Shown here: piece by piece, positions 6,633 to 15,294 of the stretch
Layout: each line of letters opens with the position of its first letter
Position numbering within the stretch: the first letter of the stretch is position 1
NCBI GenBank assembly: GCA_902781565.1
Contig: CACZJT010000017.1
Location: forward strand, 1 to 42,482
Reading direction: 5' to 3'
Length of the DNA stretch: 42,482 nucleotides
DNA from: an uncultured Ruminococcus sp.
GTDB lineage: Bacteria; Bacillota; Clostridia; Oscillospirales; Ruminococcaceae
Notes under the pieces: generated by a model
What the model saw: only the letters and a program-made list of their open reading frames with translations
Database searches by the model: none
What the model was told of the DNA's origin: nothing
Position numbers and translations under genes: made by a program

Positions 6633-8927
6633 TCATTCCATTCCTTTCAGTACCGAGGGCATATCTATGCGTTTGATACGCTTCGAGAACATAAAGCCCA
6701 CAAGAAGCGATATCAGCATTACGAAAGCGCCCGCGAGGGTATAAGTGAGCGGGTTTATATAGCATGGCCAGTCGATGGAGTCGCCGTTTGAATCCATCAT
6801 CGCCTGCAAGGCTTTCTGTCCGAATGGTATCCCGCAGACAGCTCCAATAAGCGAAAGCCAGAGGTTCTGTACGGATATGAGTTTTCTGACGCGGGGAGTG
6901 CCGAAGCCCAGCACCTTGAGGGTGGCGAACTCCTTCTCGCGTTCGTTGAAGCTGAGGTTGCCCGAGTTGTAAAGCACTATGATTATGAGCAGCGCCGAGA
7001 AGAACACCATGAAGTAGACAAGGATATCCATGACCTCCATAGTCTTGTCGAAGGCGGTTTTCAGGTCGTCCATGCTGTGAACGGCTGAAACGAGCTCGTT
7101 CCCTTTCAGCTCCGAGCAGTCTTTCCGTGTCACGAGCATCTGCGGGACAAACTCAAAGCCTTCATCCTCGTAGTCCTCGCGGAGAATGGTGATACCCGTT
7201 ATCGAGGGGTGGCGGGAAATGAGACCTATCTTGCTCTCTATCCATTTGCTCCCGTCGGTGGTCTTGCGGTAAACGCTGTCGCCCTTTTTCAGCCCCAGCT
7301 TCGCAGCCTGCTTCATGGTCAGCGCCACTGTTCCTTTCGGCAGCGGCTCCACGTTCAGTTCGGTGTCGGACACGCAGAACAGCCCCTTGCCCTCGGTGAT
7401 CGAGAGCTTGCAGCTGATGATGTCATCGGAAACGGGGTGGTCGCTTGCGGCTATGGAGATAAGTTCCATTCCCACCAGCTCACCGTCGTACTTTTCGGAA
7501 AGCTCTTCTGCGTCGGCGATGGAGCATTTGTCGGAGAAGATGACCTGACTGCTGTAGTTCTGAATGTCGTCGAAGTACCAGCCTCTTACGTAGCCGAGGG
7601 TATCGAATGCCCCGAGCCCGAGGGTCATGACTATCATGCCCATGCAGGTGCCGAAGATACCCATGAATGCGCGCATTTTCGAGCGTGAGATGTCACGAAG
7701 GCTGTACCTTGCGGTGAATCCTAGCTTGTTCCAGAAGGGGAGCTTCTCGAAAATGCAGGGCTTTGCGCTCTTTGCCGCGGCGGGACGGAGTGCTTCTGAG
7801 GGGTGTATCTTCAATATCTGACGGCAGCTGAAATAGGAAGTTCCCGTGCAGAAAAGGACTATCAGCGCCGCCACTGCTACACTCTTGTAGTCGAAGCCGC
7901 CGCGCCAGTCGGGAATGCGGTAGAAGCCCGAGAACATATCTATCATGATCCTGCCGAAGGTGTATATGCCGAGCACCATTCCCGCGATACAGCCCGTCAG
8001 CGAGAGCAGGAAGCTGTAGCTAAGATAATGGATCATGATCTTGCGGGTCTTCATTCCGAGAGCGTTCAGAGTGCCTATCTGTGTGCGCTGCTGCGCCACC
8101 ATTCGCTTCATGGTGGTGGTTATGACGAGGAGGGCTATCGCCACGAAAATGAATGAGAATATGTAGGAGAACCCGTCGTGCTGGTTCAGTTCGTCTACAA
8201 GGCGGTTATATGAGTCAATGCTCTTTCTGTCCGCGATGAAGGAGTATCCTCCGTCAAGTGCATCGGATATCTTGTTTTCATAGGACAGCGCGTTGCCCTC
8301 GCAGGTAAATACCATTTCGTTAAAGAACCTGTATTCCTCTGGGAGAGCCTTGACGGAAAGATACACGAAGCCTATGTTGTGGAAGTCGGTGTCGGTATCG
8401 CTCGAAGCGCAGTTGAAAGATCTCTCGGCGCTCATGATGAGCCCCTTGACCTCTTTTTCTATGTCCTGTCCCATCACATGAACGGTGAATTTGTCGCCCG
8501 TTTTTATGCCCCAGATATCGGCGAAGGCTTCAAAGAGCCATATTCCGTCGGGATCGTCGGGGTCGAACTCCGTACCGCTCACGCTGTAGGGCTTGGTGAC
8601 TATGTTCTCGTCCTCAAAATAGCACCATATCTCGGCGGTGTTGTATTTCTCGTCGGCTTTTCCGAGCATTTCGCAGCGGAGCTGAACGTTATTTATGCCG
8701 TCTATGCCGCGTATCTTGTCGGCTTGTTCTTTTTCAAAGCCGCTCCCGTATATCCAACCGTCCGAAAAATTGGACTTCTGGGCAAAATTTTCCTGAGCTC
8801 TCCGTCCGCCTATGACGTCCGACTGAAAGCCCGTGAAGCACCACATCGCCACTACCGCGAGAATGAATATCGAAAAGAACTGCGCGAAGCTGCCCCTGAT
8901 ATCGCGCATCATTTTTTTCTTCAGCAT
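6633..8927 (-). CDS. ABC transporter permease, FtsX/MacB family (two FtsX domains)
   Basis: A 764-residue permease. It has one N-terminal TM helix (about 17-38) and a large extracytoplasmic domain (about 40-250). The first FtsX domain (about 255-375) has three TM helices and the LNALGMKTRKI coupling region. A second helix near 420 and a second extracytoplasmic domain (about 440-620) follow. The final FtsX domain (about 640-755) has LKVLGFGTPRV. This is the standard layout for single-polypeptide FtsX exporters in Firmicutes, which are often peptide/lipid exporters or mechanotransmitters. The gene lies 12 bases downstream of its ATPase. The metal-related operon is unusual company for this family. 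Confidence 0.9.
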   Translation of the reverse strand: MLKKKMMRDIRGSFAQFFSIFILAVVAMWCFTGFQSDVIGGRRAQENFAQKSNFSDGWIYGSGFEKEQADKIRGIDGINNVQLRCEMLGKADEKYNTAEIWCYFEDENIVTKPYSVSGTEFDPDDPDGIWLFEAFADIWGIKTGDKFTVHVMGQDIEKEVKGLIMSAERSFNCASSDTDTDFHNIGFVYLSVKALPEEYRFFNEMVFTCEGNALSYENKISDALDGGYSFIADRKSIDSYNRLVDELNQHDGFSYIFSFIFVAIALLVITTTMKRMVAQQRTQIGTLNALGMKTRKIMIHYLSYSFLLSLTGCIAGMVLGIYTFGRIMIDMFSGFYRIPDWRGGFDYKSVAVAALIVLFCTGTSYFSCRQILKIHPSEALRPAAAKSAKPCIFEKLPFWNKLGFTARYSLRDISRSKMRAFMGIFGTCMGMIVMTLGLGAFDTLGYVRGWYFDDIQNYSSQVIFSDKCSIADAEELSEKYDGELVGMELISIAASDHPVSDDIISCKLSITEGKGLFCVSDTELNVEPLPKGTVALTMKQAAKLGLKKGDSVYRKTTDGSKWIESKIGLISRHPSITGITILREDYEDEGFEFVPQMLVTRKDCSELKGNELVSAVHSMDDLKTAFDKTMEVMDILVYFMVFFSALLIIIVLYNSGNLSFNEREKEFATLKVLGFGTPRVRKLISVQNLWLSLIGAVCGIPFGQKALQAMMDSNGDSIDWPCYINPLTYTLAGAFVMLISLLVGFMFSKRIKRIDMPSVLKGME

Positions 8928-8939
8928 TTTTTGTCCTCC

Positions 8940-9647
8940 TTACCACTCGATCTCGTCTGCCGAGAGGGGAGAATCGTTAGTCTTGATGGATTTGATCTTG
9001 CCGTTTCTCATGTGGATGACCTTGTTGGCGCACTTGGCGATATCGGCGTTATGGGTCACGAGAATGACTGTATTCCCGCCCTCGGTGGAGAGTTTCTGGA
9101 GCAGGTCTATTATCAGCTTGCCCGTTTCGGAATCGAGCGCTCCCGTCGGCTCGTCGCCTAAGATTATCTTGGGGTCTTTTGCGAGTGCGCGGGCGATGGA
9201 GACCCTCTGCTGCTGACCGCCCGACATCTGCGAGGGAAATTTGTTCTTCTGGTCGGAAAGCCCCACGCGGTCGAGCATGGCGTTTGCATCGAGAGCGTTC
9301 TTGCGTATGTCCTTGACCAGCGCTACGTTCTCATAGGCGGTCAGTCCCGGGATAAGGTTATAGAACTGGAAGATGAAGCCTATGGTATCGGCGCGGTAGG
9401 CTGAAAGCTGCTTATCGTTGAAGGAGGATATCTCCCGCCCGTCAACGATGACCTTGCCCTCGGTGGGGACGTCCATGCCTCCCAGCATATTGAGCACGGT
9501 GGATTTTCCCGCACCCGACTGACCGAGTATCACCACGAACTCTCCCTTATCAATGGTAAAGCTGACGTGATCGACAGCGGTCTGCGCACCGTCGCCCTTA
9601 CCGAATATCCTGACTACGTCCTTAAATTCAACAGCTGTTTCGCTCAT
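8940..9647 (-). CDS. ABC transporter ATPase, LolD/MacB type
   Basis: A 235-residue cytosolic ATPase. Walker A GQSGAGKST is at 42-50, the Q-loop is in FIFQFYNL, the signature is SGGQQQRVSIARAL, and Walker B is IILGDEPTGALD with a following switch His (VTHN). This is a complete MacB/LolD-type nucleotide-binding domain. It energises the FtsX-type permease encoded 12 bases downstream. It lies 34 bases after the ZIP gene on the same strand, so the operator upstream of ZIP probably controls it too. Confidence 0.93.
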   Translation of the reverse strand: MSETAVEFKDVVRIFGKGDGAQTAVDHVSFTIDKGEFVVILGQSGAGKSTVLNMLGGMDVPTEGKVIVDGREISSFNDKQLSAYRADTIGFIFQFYNLIPGLTAYENVALVKDIRKNALDANAMLDRVGLSDQKNKFPSQMSGGQQQRVSIARALAKDPKIILGDEPTGALDSETGKLIIDLLQKLSTEGGNTVILVTHNADIAKCANKVIHMRNGKIKSIKTNDSPLSADEIEW

Positions 9648-9681
9648 ATCTCATTCTCTCCTTTATCTTTTCGATTATCCA

Positions 9682-10467
9682 TTATCCCAGTGCTACGTCC
9701 AGTATCATCATGACCGCAAAGCCGAAGGCGAAGGATATCGTCCCCACGTTGGAATGTTCGCCCTCGGACATCTCGGGGATAAGTTCCTCTACCACCACAT
9801 ATATCATAGCTCCCGCAGCGAAGCTCAGAAGATAGTGCATAGCGGGAACTATGATACCCGCCGCCATAATGGTGAGCAGCGCTCCCACGGGCTCGACAGC
9901 TCCCGAAAGCGTACCGAGAAGAAATGCTTTTTTGCGGCTCATACCTCCCGCACGGAGGGGCATTGAGATGATAGCGCCCTCTGGAAAATTCTGTATCGCT
10001 ATACCGGCAGCCAGCGCGAGCGCTCCTGCAGCGGAAATGCTCCCGTATCTGACACCCGCGTATACCACTCCGACAGCCATTCCCTCGGGAATATTGTGCA
10101 GCGTCACCGCAAGAAGCATCATGGTATTGCTGGAGAGCCTTGTCTTTATACCCTCGGCTTTATCGCTTCCGATGTGAAGGTGGGGTATCAGCTCATCGAG
10201 CAGCAGGAGGAAGAATATCCCCGGCAGAAAACCGACCACAGCGGGGATAAATGCAAGCCTGCCCATAGTTTCCTCAGACTGTTCGAGGGCGGGGATAAGC
10301 AGGCTCCAGACGCTTGCCGCAGTCATTACCCCCGCCGCGAATCCCGTCAGCACGCGCTGTACGGTAGTCCCGAGCTGCTCCCTTATAAAAAATACACAAG
10401 CCGATCCGAGTGTCGTTCCCGCAAAGGGTATCAGCAGACCCTCAGCGGCAGGCGATAATGCGTTCAT
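9682..10467 (-). CDS. ZIP family divalent metal transporter
   Basis: A 261-residue integral membrane protein with about eight TM helices. It carries the ZIP metal-site helices: TM4 HNIPEGMAVG and TM5 NFPEG. A His-containing loop (LIPHLHIG) lies between TM3 and TM4. It imports Zn(II), Fe(II) or Mn(II). ATG 10467 is preferred because GGGAGGG sits upstream; a start at 10482 would leave no spacing. It is the first gene of a four-gene leftward operon (ZIP, ATPase, permease, HMA) whose promoter overlaps a GTTAG-N6-CTAAC box. The shared box with feo suggests iron or manganese, but the substrate cannot be read from the sequence. Confidence 0.9.
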   Translation of the reverse strand: MNALSPAAEGLLIPFAGTTLGSACVFFIREQLGTTVQRVLTGFAAGVMTAASVWSLLIPALEQSEETMGRLAFIPAVVGFLPGIFFLLLLDELIPHLHIGSDKAEGIKTRLSSNTMMLLAVTLHNIPEGMAVGVVYAGVRYGSISAAGALALAAGIAIQNFPEGAIISMPLRAGGMSRKKAFLLGTLSGAVEPVGALLTIMAAGIIVPAMHYLLSFAAGAMIYVVVEELIPEMSEGEHSNVGTISFAFGFAVMMILDVALG

Positions 10468-10491
10468 GTCTTTCCCTCCCATTCTTTTATA

Positions 10492-10545
10492 GTTAGCTTA
10501 AACTAACCTATCATCATTATATCATAGGTGAAGTTGATTTGTCAA
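10492..10545 (-). promoter_or_regulatory. Promoter and operator of the ZIP-ABC-HMA operon
   Basis: On the minus strand, TTGACA (10545-10540), an 18-base spacer and TATAAT (10521-10516) precede the palindrome GTTAG TTTAAG CTAAC (10507-10492). The palindrome covers the expected start site just upstream of the ribosome-binding site. Confidence 0.82.
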
Positions 10546-10664
10546 CGGCATAACTTCTAAATCTTGGTATTGGTAACAATGATTATTTGTAGTATTTGCG
10601 GAAAGCGGTGTCAAAAAGTCAAAAGACATAATTGTGAATAAAATGTAAATTTTCGTTCCCGATG

Positions 10665-10774
10665 TTGACAATGGTGACTTGATGTGGTATCATATATATG
10701 CGGTTAGATAAAGCTAACTAAGTGCAAGCAGCTTGATTGCTTATTATTTTGAAATGCAGTTAGCCAATACTAAC
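10665..10774 (+). promoter_or_regulatory. Promoter with two GTTAG-N6-CTAAC operators for DUF3793-flavodoxin
   Basis: TTGACA (10665-10670), a 17-base spacer and TATCAT (10688-10693). Box 1 is GTTAG ATAAAG CTAAC (10703-10718) and box 2 is GTTAG CCAATA CTAAC (10759-10774), the latter four bases before the Shine-Dalgarno sequence. The segment from 10546 to 10664 between the divergent promoters is AT-rich with no other visible feature. Confidence 0.82.
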
Positions 10775-10789
10775 TACAGAGGTGATATC

Positions 10790-11353
10790 ATGTCAGTTGA
10801 TGAGACCCGCCGTTTTGAAAAAATACTCGCATTCCATGCGGCACCTACGCTCTTGGGAGAAAAGTGCGGAAGTTTGCTTACGCCTTCGGTGAGGGAATAC
10901 GACCTCGCGGGCGGAGCTGCCATGATAGAACAGAAGCACTACGGCAGCGAGATAGGCGTCCGCACCGTGAGCCGATGTGCCGAGAGGAAACTTCTGTATG
11001 TATACCACCGCAGGCTCCTTGCGGAAGCCCTCGAAGCCGAGGGCGTGAGAGATTTTCTTGCGGAACAGGGTTACTTGCGGAGTTACGGTATTGAGGAATG
11101 TCTTGACAGGCTTTGCGCAAGGCTCTCACAAAGCGAATTTCCTCACGAGATCGGGATATTCTTGGGCTATCCCCTCGAAGACGTCAAGGGCTTTATCCGC
11201 AACTGCGGACAGCGCTGCAAGTTGTGCGGAGTGTGGAAGGTCTACGGTGATGTGGAGCGGGCGAAGGAGCTTTTCGAGCGCTACGAGCAGTGCAGGATAA
11301 GGCTCTGCGGCGAGCTTGCGAGCGGAAAGGAATTATGCGCCTGCGTGGCATGA
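10790..11353 (+). CDS. DUF3793 family protein
   Basis: A 187-residue soluble protein of the DUF3793 family, recognised from the N-terminal FHAAPTLLGEK and the C-terminal block HEIGIFLGYPLEDVKGFI followed by CGVWKVYGD. It has several cysteines (including CGQRCKLCG and the terminal CACVA) that could bind metal or haem; this is not demonstrated. ATG 10790 follows AGAGGTG. An upstream in-frame start at 10733 would run through operator box 2 and is rejected. It is followed 33 bases later by a flavodoxin and then the feo operon, the common Clostridia context for this family, pointing to low-iron physiology. Confidence 0.83.
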   Translation: MSVDETRRFEKILAFHAAPTLLGEKCGSLLTPSVREYDLAGGAAMIEQKHYGSEIGVRTVSRCAERKLLYVYHRRLLAEALEAEGVRDFLAEQGYLRSYGIEECLDRLCARLSQSEFPHEIGIFLGYPLEDVKGFIRNCGQRCKLCGVWKVYGDVERAKELFERYEQCRIRLCGELASGKELCACVA

Positions 11354-11386
11354 TCGGGTCAATTCTAACCTTTGGAGGTAATATAA

Positions 11387-11791
11387 ATGAAAACAGCAGT
11401 TATTTATTGGAGCGGCACGGGCAACACCGAGGCTATGGCCAACGCGGTAGCCGAGGGCGCAGGCGTTCAGGCGGTACAGGTATCGGCTTTCGACGGCGAC
11501 GTTGCTGACTACGAAGCTCTTGCTTTGGGCTGTCCCGCGATGGGCGCCGAGGAGCTGGAGGACAGCGAATTCGAGCCCTTCTTCTCGGGCATCGAGGGCA
11601 AGATAAGCGGCAAGAAGATCGCGCTTTTCGGTTCCTATGACTGGGGCGACGGAGAGTGGATGCGCCTTTGGGCTGACAGAGTAAAAGCTGCTGGTGCCGA
11701 AGTGGTCGGCGGCGAGGGTCTTATCTGCAACAACACCCCCGACGATTACACACTTGCTAAGTGCCGCGAACTGGGCAAGCAGCTCGCATAA
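11387..11791 (+). CDS. Flavodoxin
   Basis: A 134-residue short-chain flavodoxin. The FMN phosphate-binding loop is SGTGNTE (residues 9-15), and GSYDWGDGEW provides a typical FMN-stacking loop. It carries low-potential electrons and commonly replaces ferredoxin when iron is scarce. That fits its place behind the GTTAG-N6-CTAAC boxes and ahead of feoAB. Ribosome-binding site is GGAGG. Termination is likely at the hairpin at 11838-11866. Confidence 0.93.
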   Translation: MKTAVIYWSGTGNTEAMANAVAEGAGVQAVQVSAFDGDVADYEALALGCPAMGAEELEDSEFEPFFSGIEGKISGKKIALFGSYDWGDGEWMRLWADRVKAAGAEVVGGEGLICNNTPDDYTLAKCRELGKQLA

Positions 11792-11837
11792 GCAAAGATC
11801 ATATCAGCTTTTCCCTTTTCATAAAAGTATCGCAGAA

Positions 11838-11870
11838 GGCTGCCGACCGAATAGTCGGCGGTCTTTTGGG
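11838..11870 (+). terminator. Terminator after flavodoxin
   Basis: A GCCGAC/GTCGGC-centred hairpin (about 11840-11862) is followed by GGTCTTTT. The T-run is short, so termination is probably moderate. Confidence 0.55.
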
Positions 11871-11939
11871 GTTGTGCAAAAAATAAATGGTGTTATTTGT
11901 TGGATTTTAGTGCGTGTTCGACAAATTTTTTGCAGGCAC

Positions 11940-11995
11940 TTGACATAAACTTACTTTAGTTGTATACTTATATTAAGTAGTTAGATAAAGCTAAT
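11940..11995 (+). promoter_or_regulatory. Promoter and operator of the feo operon
   Basis: TTGACA (11940-11945), a 17-base spacer and TATACT (11963-11968). The near-palindrome GTTAG ATAAAG CTAAT (11980-11995) differs from box 1 of DUF3793 only at its last base. It covers the expected start site. Confidence 0.8.
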
Positions 11996-12014
11996 TTTAA
12001 AGGAGGTATCCTAT

Positions 12015-12224
12015 ATGCCGCTTTTATCCGCAAGCGTCGGCGAGACCTATACTATCACAAGGATAGGCGGGAATCCCGAAGTGAAAAAGCACCTTGAAGA
12101 CTTGGGCTTTGCCGTGGGCGGAAAGGTGACGGTCATCTCCGTTATGGGCGGGAATATGATCGTTAATGTGAAGGAAACAAGAGTTGCCGTGAGCCGTGAG
12201 CTCGCAATGAAGATAATGGTCTGA
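12015..12224 (+). CDS. feoA: FeoA domain protein 1
   Basis: A 69-residue SH3-like FeoA protein, the small cytosolic partner of FeoB in ferrous iron uptake. The fold is seen in GETYTITRIGG at the start, KHLEDLGFAVGGKVTVIS in the middle, and NMIVNVKETRVAVSRELAMKIMV at the end. The ribosome-binding site is AAGGAGG. It is the first gene of the feo operon and is followed 12 bases later by a second FeoA. Confidence 0.93.
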   Translation: MPLLSASVGETYTITRIGGNPEVKKHLEDLGFAVGGKVTVISVMGGNMIVNVKETRVAVSRELAMKIMV

Positions 12225-12236
12225 GGGGGAAGCGTC

Positions 12237-12455
12237 ATGACACTTAAAGAAGTCAGGATAGGCGATACCGTCAAAGTTAAGAAGCTCAAGGGCGAAGGTG
12301 CCGTGAAGCGCAGGATAATGGACATGGGGCTCACAAAGGGCACCACCGTTACTGTTCGCAAGGTAGCTCCTCTGGGCGACCCGATAGAGGTAACAGTTCG
12401 CGGATATGAGCTTTCGCTCCGCAAGGCGGACGCCGAAATGATCGAGGTCGAGTGA
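12237..12455 (+). CDS. feoA: FeoA domain protein 2
   Basis: A 72-residue second FeoA, clearly diverged from the first. It has VKVKKLKGEGAVKRRIMDMG, TKGTTVTVRKVAPLGDPIEV and YELSLRKADAEMIEV. Tandem FeoA genes before FeoB are common in Clostridia and may form a heteromeric regulator of the transporter. Ribosome-binding site GAGGGGGA. The 127 bases to feoB contain a CCGCGGC/GCCGCGG hairpin without a T-run. Confidence 0.93.
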   Translation: MTLKEVRIGDTVKVKKLKGEGAVKRRIMDMGLTKGTTVTVRKVAPLGDPIEVTVRGYELSLRKADAEMIEVE

Positions 12456-12582
12456 TCGTCCGAGAATATAATAAGTTTACACGCCGCGGCTGTATGGGTC
12501 TGCCGCGGTATATCTAAAACATACGGTTAGCGGAGGTTCACGACAATAAGTTGACGCTAACAGAAAGAGGAGGCATCTCATA

Positions 12583-15036
12583 ATGAGTGCAGCTATCAGG
12601 ATAGCACTTGCGGGCAACCCGAACTGCGGCAAGACAACGCTTTTCAATGCGCTGACGGGCTCGAATCAGTTCGTCGGGAACTGGCCGGGAGTTACCGTTG
12701 AGAAGAAAGAGGGCAAGCTCAAAAAGCACAGTGATGTCATAGTGACTGACCTGCCGGGTATCTACTCGCTTTCGCCCTATACCCTTGAGGAGGTCGTGGC
12801 GAGAAATTATCTTATAGGTGAGCGTCCCGATGCTATCCTTAACATAATCGACGGCACGAATCTCGAAAGGAATCTCTACCTCACAACTCAGCTCACGGAG
12901 CTTGGGATCCCCGTTGTTGTTGCCATCAATATGATGGATATTGTCAACAAGAACGGCGATATGATAGACTTTGACAAGCTCTCGAAGTCTCTGGGCTGCA
13001 AGGTGGTCAATATCTCGGCACTTAAAGGCGACGGCGTTCTCGAAGCGGCTGAGGCTGCCATCGAAGCGGCAGGCAGCAAGCATAAGGGCGCTGTACACAG
13101 ATTCGACGGCTCTATCGAACACGCGCTGGCTCACATCGAGGAAGCCTGCGTTCACGATATGCCCGAGGAGCAGCAGCGCTGGTACGCTATCAAGCTGTTT
13201 GAACGGGACGAAAAGGTTTTGGAGCAGCTGGCTCTCCCCGCGCTGACCTTAGAGCATATAAGCTCCGATATCGAGTCGGTCGAGAAGGAGATGGACGACG
13301 ACTCCGAGTCTATAATCACCAACGAGCGCTACAATTACATAGCAAGTATAATTGACGGCTGCTATGTCAAGAAGAACGCGGGCGCTCTCAGTACCTCGGA
13401 CAAGATAGACAGGATAGTTACGAACCGCTGGCTCGGTCTGCCGATATTCGCGGTCATTATGATAATCGTCTACTACTTCTCGGTGACGACGGTGGGCTCA
13501 TGGGCTACAGACTGGGCTAACGACGGTCTGTTCGGCGACGGCTTCCACCTGTTCGGCATGAGCGGTACATATGAGGACGACAAGGACGCATGGGCTTCGC
13601 AGTACGTTTTCACCGACGAGGTGGGCGCCGTTATCGAAGCCGCTGCCGCGGACGAAAGCATTAAGGGCGCAGGCGAGCTTCAGGCAGCCTTCGAGGACAG
13701 GGATTTCGACGCCTTCGAGGAAAGCTACGGCTCATACGCAGACGAGTTCTACAAACACGAAGCAGCGGGCGGAGCGGTATATGACATCAACACCGCTCTC
13801 GGTGAAGCCCTTGATGATGAGGGCGAGTTCACCTCCCCTGACCCTGCGGAGTACGGCACATGGGTTCCGGGCATTCCCTCATTGGTGGAAAGCGGTCTTG
13901 ACAAGATAAACTGCAACGAATGGCTCAAGAGCCTTATTCTTGAAGGCATCGTGGGCGGCGTCGGAGCTGTTCTCGGCTTCCTGCCGCAGATGCTGGTGCT
14001 GTTCATATTCTTAGCCTTCCTTGAAGCCTGCGGATATATGTCCCGCGTGGCGTTCATTATGGACAGGATATTCAGACGCTTCGGACTTTCGGGCAAATCC
14101 TTTATCCCGATACTCATAGGCACGGGCTGCGGAGTTCCCGGGATAATGGCGTCACGCACCATAGAAAATGAGCGCGACCGCCGCATGACCATCATGACAA
14201 CAACATTTATCCCCTGCGGCGCAAAGCTGCCTATCATCTCGATGATTGCGGTAGCACTGTTCGGCGGCGCATGGTGGGTAGGACCCAGCGCCTACTTCCT
14301 CGGAATGGCAGCGATAATCGTTTCGGGCATAATGCTCAAAAAGACCAAGGCTTTCGCGGGCGACCCCGCTCCCTTCGTAATGGAGCTTCCCGCATACCAT
14401 ATGCCTACAGTCAGCGCTGTACTGCGTTCCATGTGGGAGCGCGGCTGGTCGTTCATCAAGAAAGCGGGCACCGTCATACTTCTTTCGTCCATTATCATCT
14501 GGGCAGGCAAGGTACATGGCTGGGCAGGCGGCGGCTCATTCGGTTTCTACCCCGATATGGAGCTTGCCGATTCCATACTCGGTCACATCGGAAACTCGAT
14601 CAAGTTCATTTTCGCTCCGCTGGGCTTCGGCGACGCTGCGGCAACCGTTGCGACGGTAATGGGACTTGTGGCAAAGGAAGAGGTAGTCGGCGTATTCGGC
14701 GTGCTCGACTTCGAGGGTCTTACTCCGCTTGCGGGCTATGCATTCCTCGCATTCAACCTGCTGAACGCTCCCTGCTTTGCGGCTATAGGAGCTATCAGGC
14801 GTGAGATGAACAACCCCAAGTGGACAGCATTCGCTATCGGCTATCAGTGCGCGTTCGGATATGCCGTAGCGCTTGCGATATATCAGATCGGCAGCGTATT
14901 CACGGGCAATGTGAACGTGATAGGCTTGATCGTCGCTATTGCGATAGTAGTCGGAATGATCTATATGCTCGCAAGACCATACAAGGAATCCACCAAGCTC
15001 GGCAAGAAGCTCGGATTAGCGGGCAGCAAGGTCTGA
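12583..15036 (+). CDS. feoB: Ferrous iron transporter FeoB
   Basis: An 817-residue inner-membrane Fe(II) transporter. The N-terminal G domain has G1 GNPNCGKTT (10-18), G3 DLPGIYS, G4 NMMD and G5-like SALKGDG, followed by a GDI-like helical region and a TM domain (about 285-810). The TM domain keeps the Gate motifs with conserved Cys in GTGCGVPGIMASR and PCGAKLPI. A strongly acidic insertion of about 100 residues (roughly 310-425) between the first and second TM helices is longer than usual and likely extracytoplasmic. ATG 12583 follows AGAGGAGG. Coupled to feoA upstream and to a FeoB-associated protein downstream. Confidence 0.96.
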   Translation: MSAAIRIALAGNPNCGKTTLFNALTGSNQFVGNWPGVTVEKKEGKLKKHSDVIVTDLPGIYSLSPYTLEEVVARNYLIGERPDAILNIIDGTNLERNLYLTTQLTELGIPVVVAINMMDIVNKNGDMIDFDKLSKSLGCKVVNISALKGDGVLEAAEAAIEAAGSKHKGAVHRFDGSIEHALAHIEEACVHDMPEEQQRWYAIKLFERDEKVLEQLALPALTLEHISSDIESVEKEMDDDSESIITNERYNYIASIIDGCYVKKNAGALSTSDKIDRIVTNRWLGLPIFAVIMIIVYYFSVTTVGSWATDWANDGLFGDGFHLFGMSGTYEDDKDAWASQYVFTDEVGAVIEAAAADESIKGAGELQAAFEDRDFDAFEESYGSYADEFYKHEAAGGAVYDINTALGEALDDEGEFTSPDPAEYGTWVPGIPSLVESGLDKINCNEWLKSLILEGIVGGVGAVLGFLPQMLVLFIFLAFLEACGYMSRVAFIMDRIFRRFGLSGKSFIPILIGTGCGVPGIMASRTIENERDRRMTIMTTTFIPCGAKLPIISMIAVALFGGAWWVGPSAYFLGMAAIIVSGIMLKKTKAFAGDPAPFVMELPAYHMPTVSAVLRSMWERGWSFIKKAGTVILLSSIIIWAGKVHGWAGGGSFGFYPDMELADSILGHIGNSIKFIFAPLGFGDAAATVATVMGLVAKEEVVGVFGVLDFEGLTPLAGYAFLAFNLLNAPCFAAIGAIRREMNNPKWTAFAIGYQCAFGYAVALAIYQIGSVFTGNVNVIGLIVAIAIVVGMIYMLARPYKESTKLGKKLGLAGSKV

Positions 15037-15059
15037 TCTGTAAAAAGGAAGTGACATTT

Positions 15060-15233
15060 ATGGTATGGCTCGGAGCAAATCTCGGAAGCATAATAGTTGC
15101 GCTTATCGTTATAGCGATAATTGCGTTTGCGGCTTATTCTCTTATTAAGGATAAGAAGTCGGGCAAGGGCAGCTGCGGCTGCGGCTGTGCTAACTGTGCC
15201 ATGCACGGAAAGTGTCACGGGGTTAAACAGTAA
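15060..15233 (+). CDS. FeoB-associated Cys-rich membrane protein
   Basis: A 57-residue protein with one N-terminal TM helix (about 8-27) and a Cys-rich cytosolic tail (CGCGCANCAMHGKCHG, five cysteines). It matches the small FeoB-associated family, proposed to bind iron at the transporter exit or act like FeoC. ATG 15060 is 23 bases after feoB, preceded by AAAAGGAAGTG. Confidence 0.92.
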   Translation: MVWLGANLGSIIVALIVIAIIAFAAYSLIKDKKSGKGSCGCGCANCAMHGKCHGVKQ

Positions 15234-15294
15234 ATGTATCGGGAGGGAAGTGTCCCTCCCGTTCATCATATTTGATAAAGAAAGGAAGATCATT

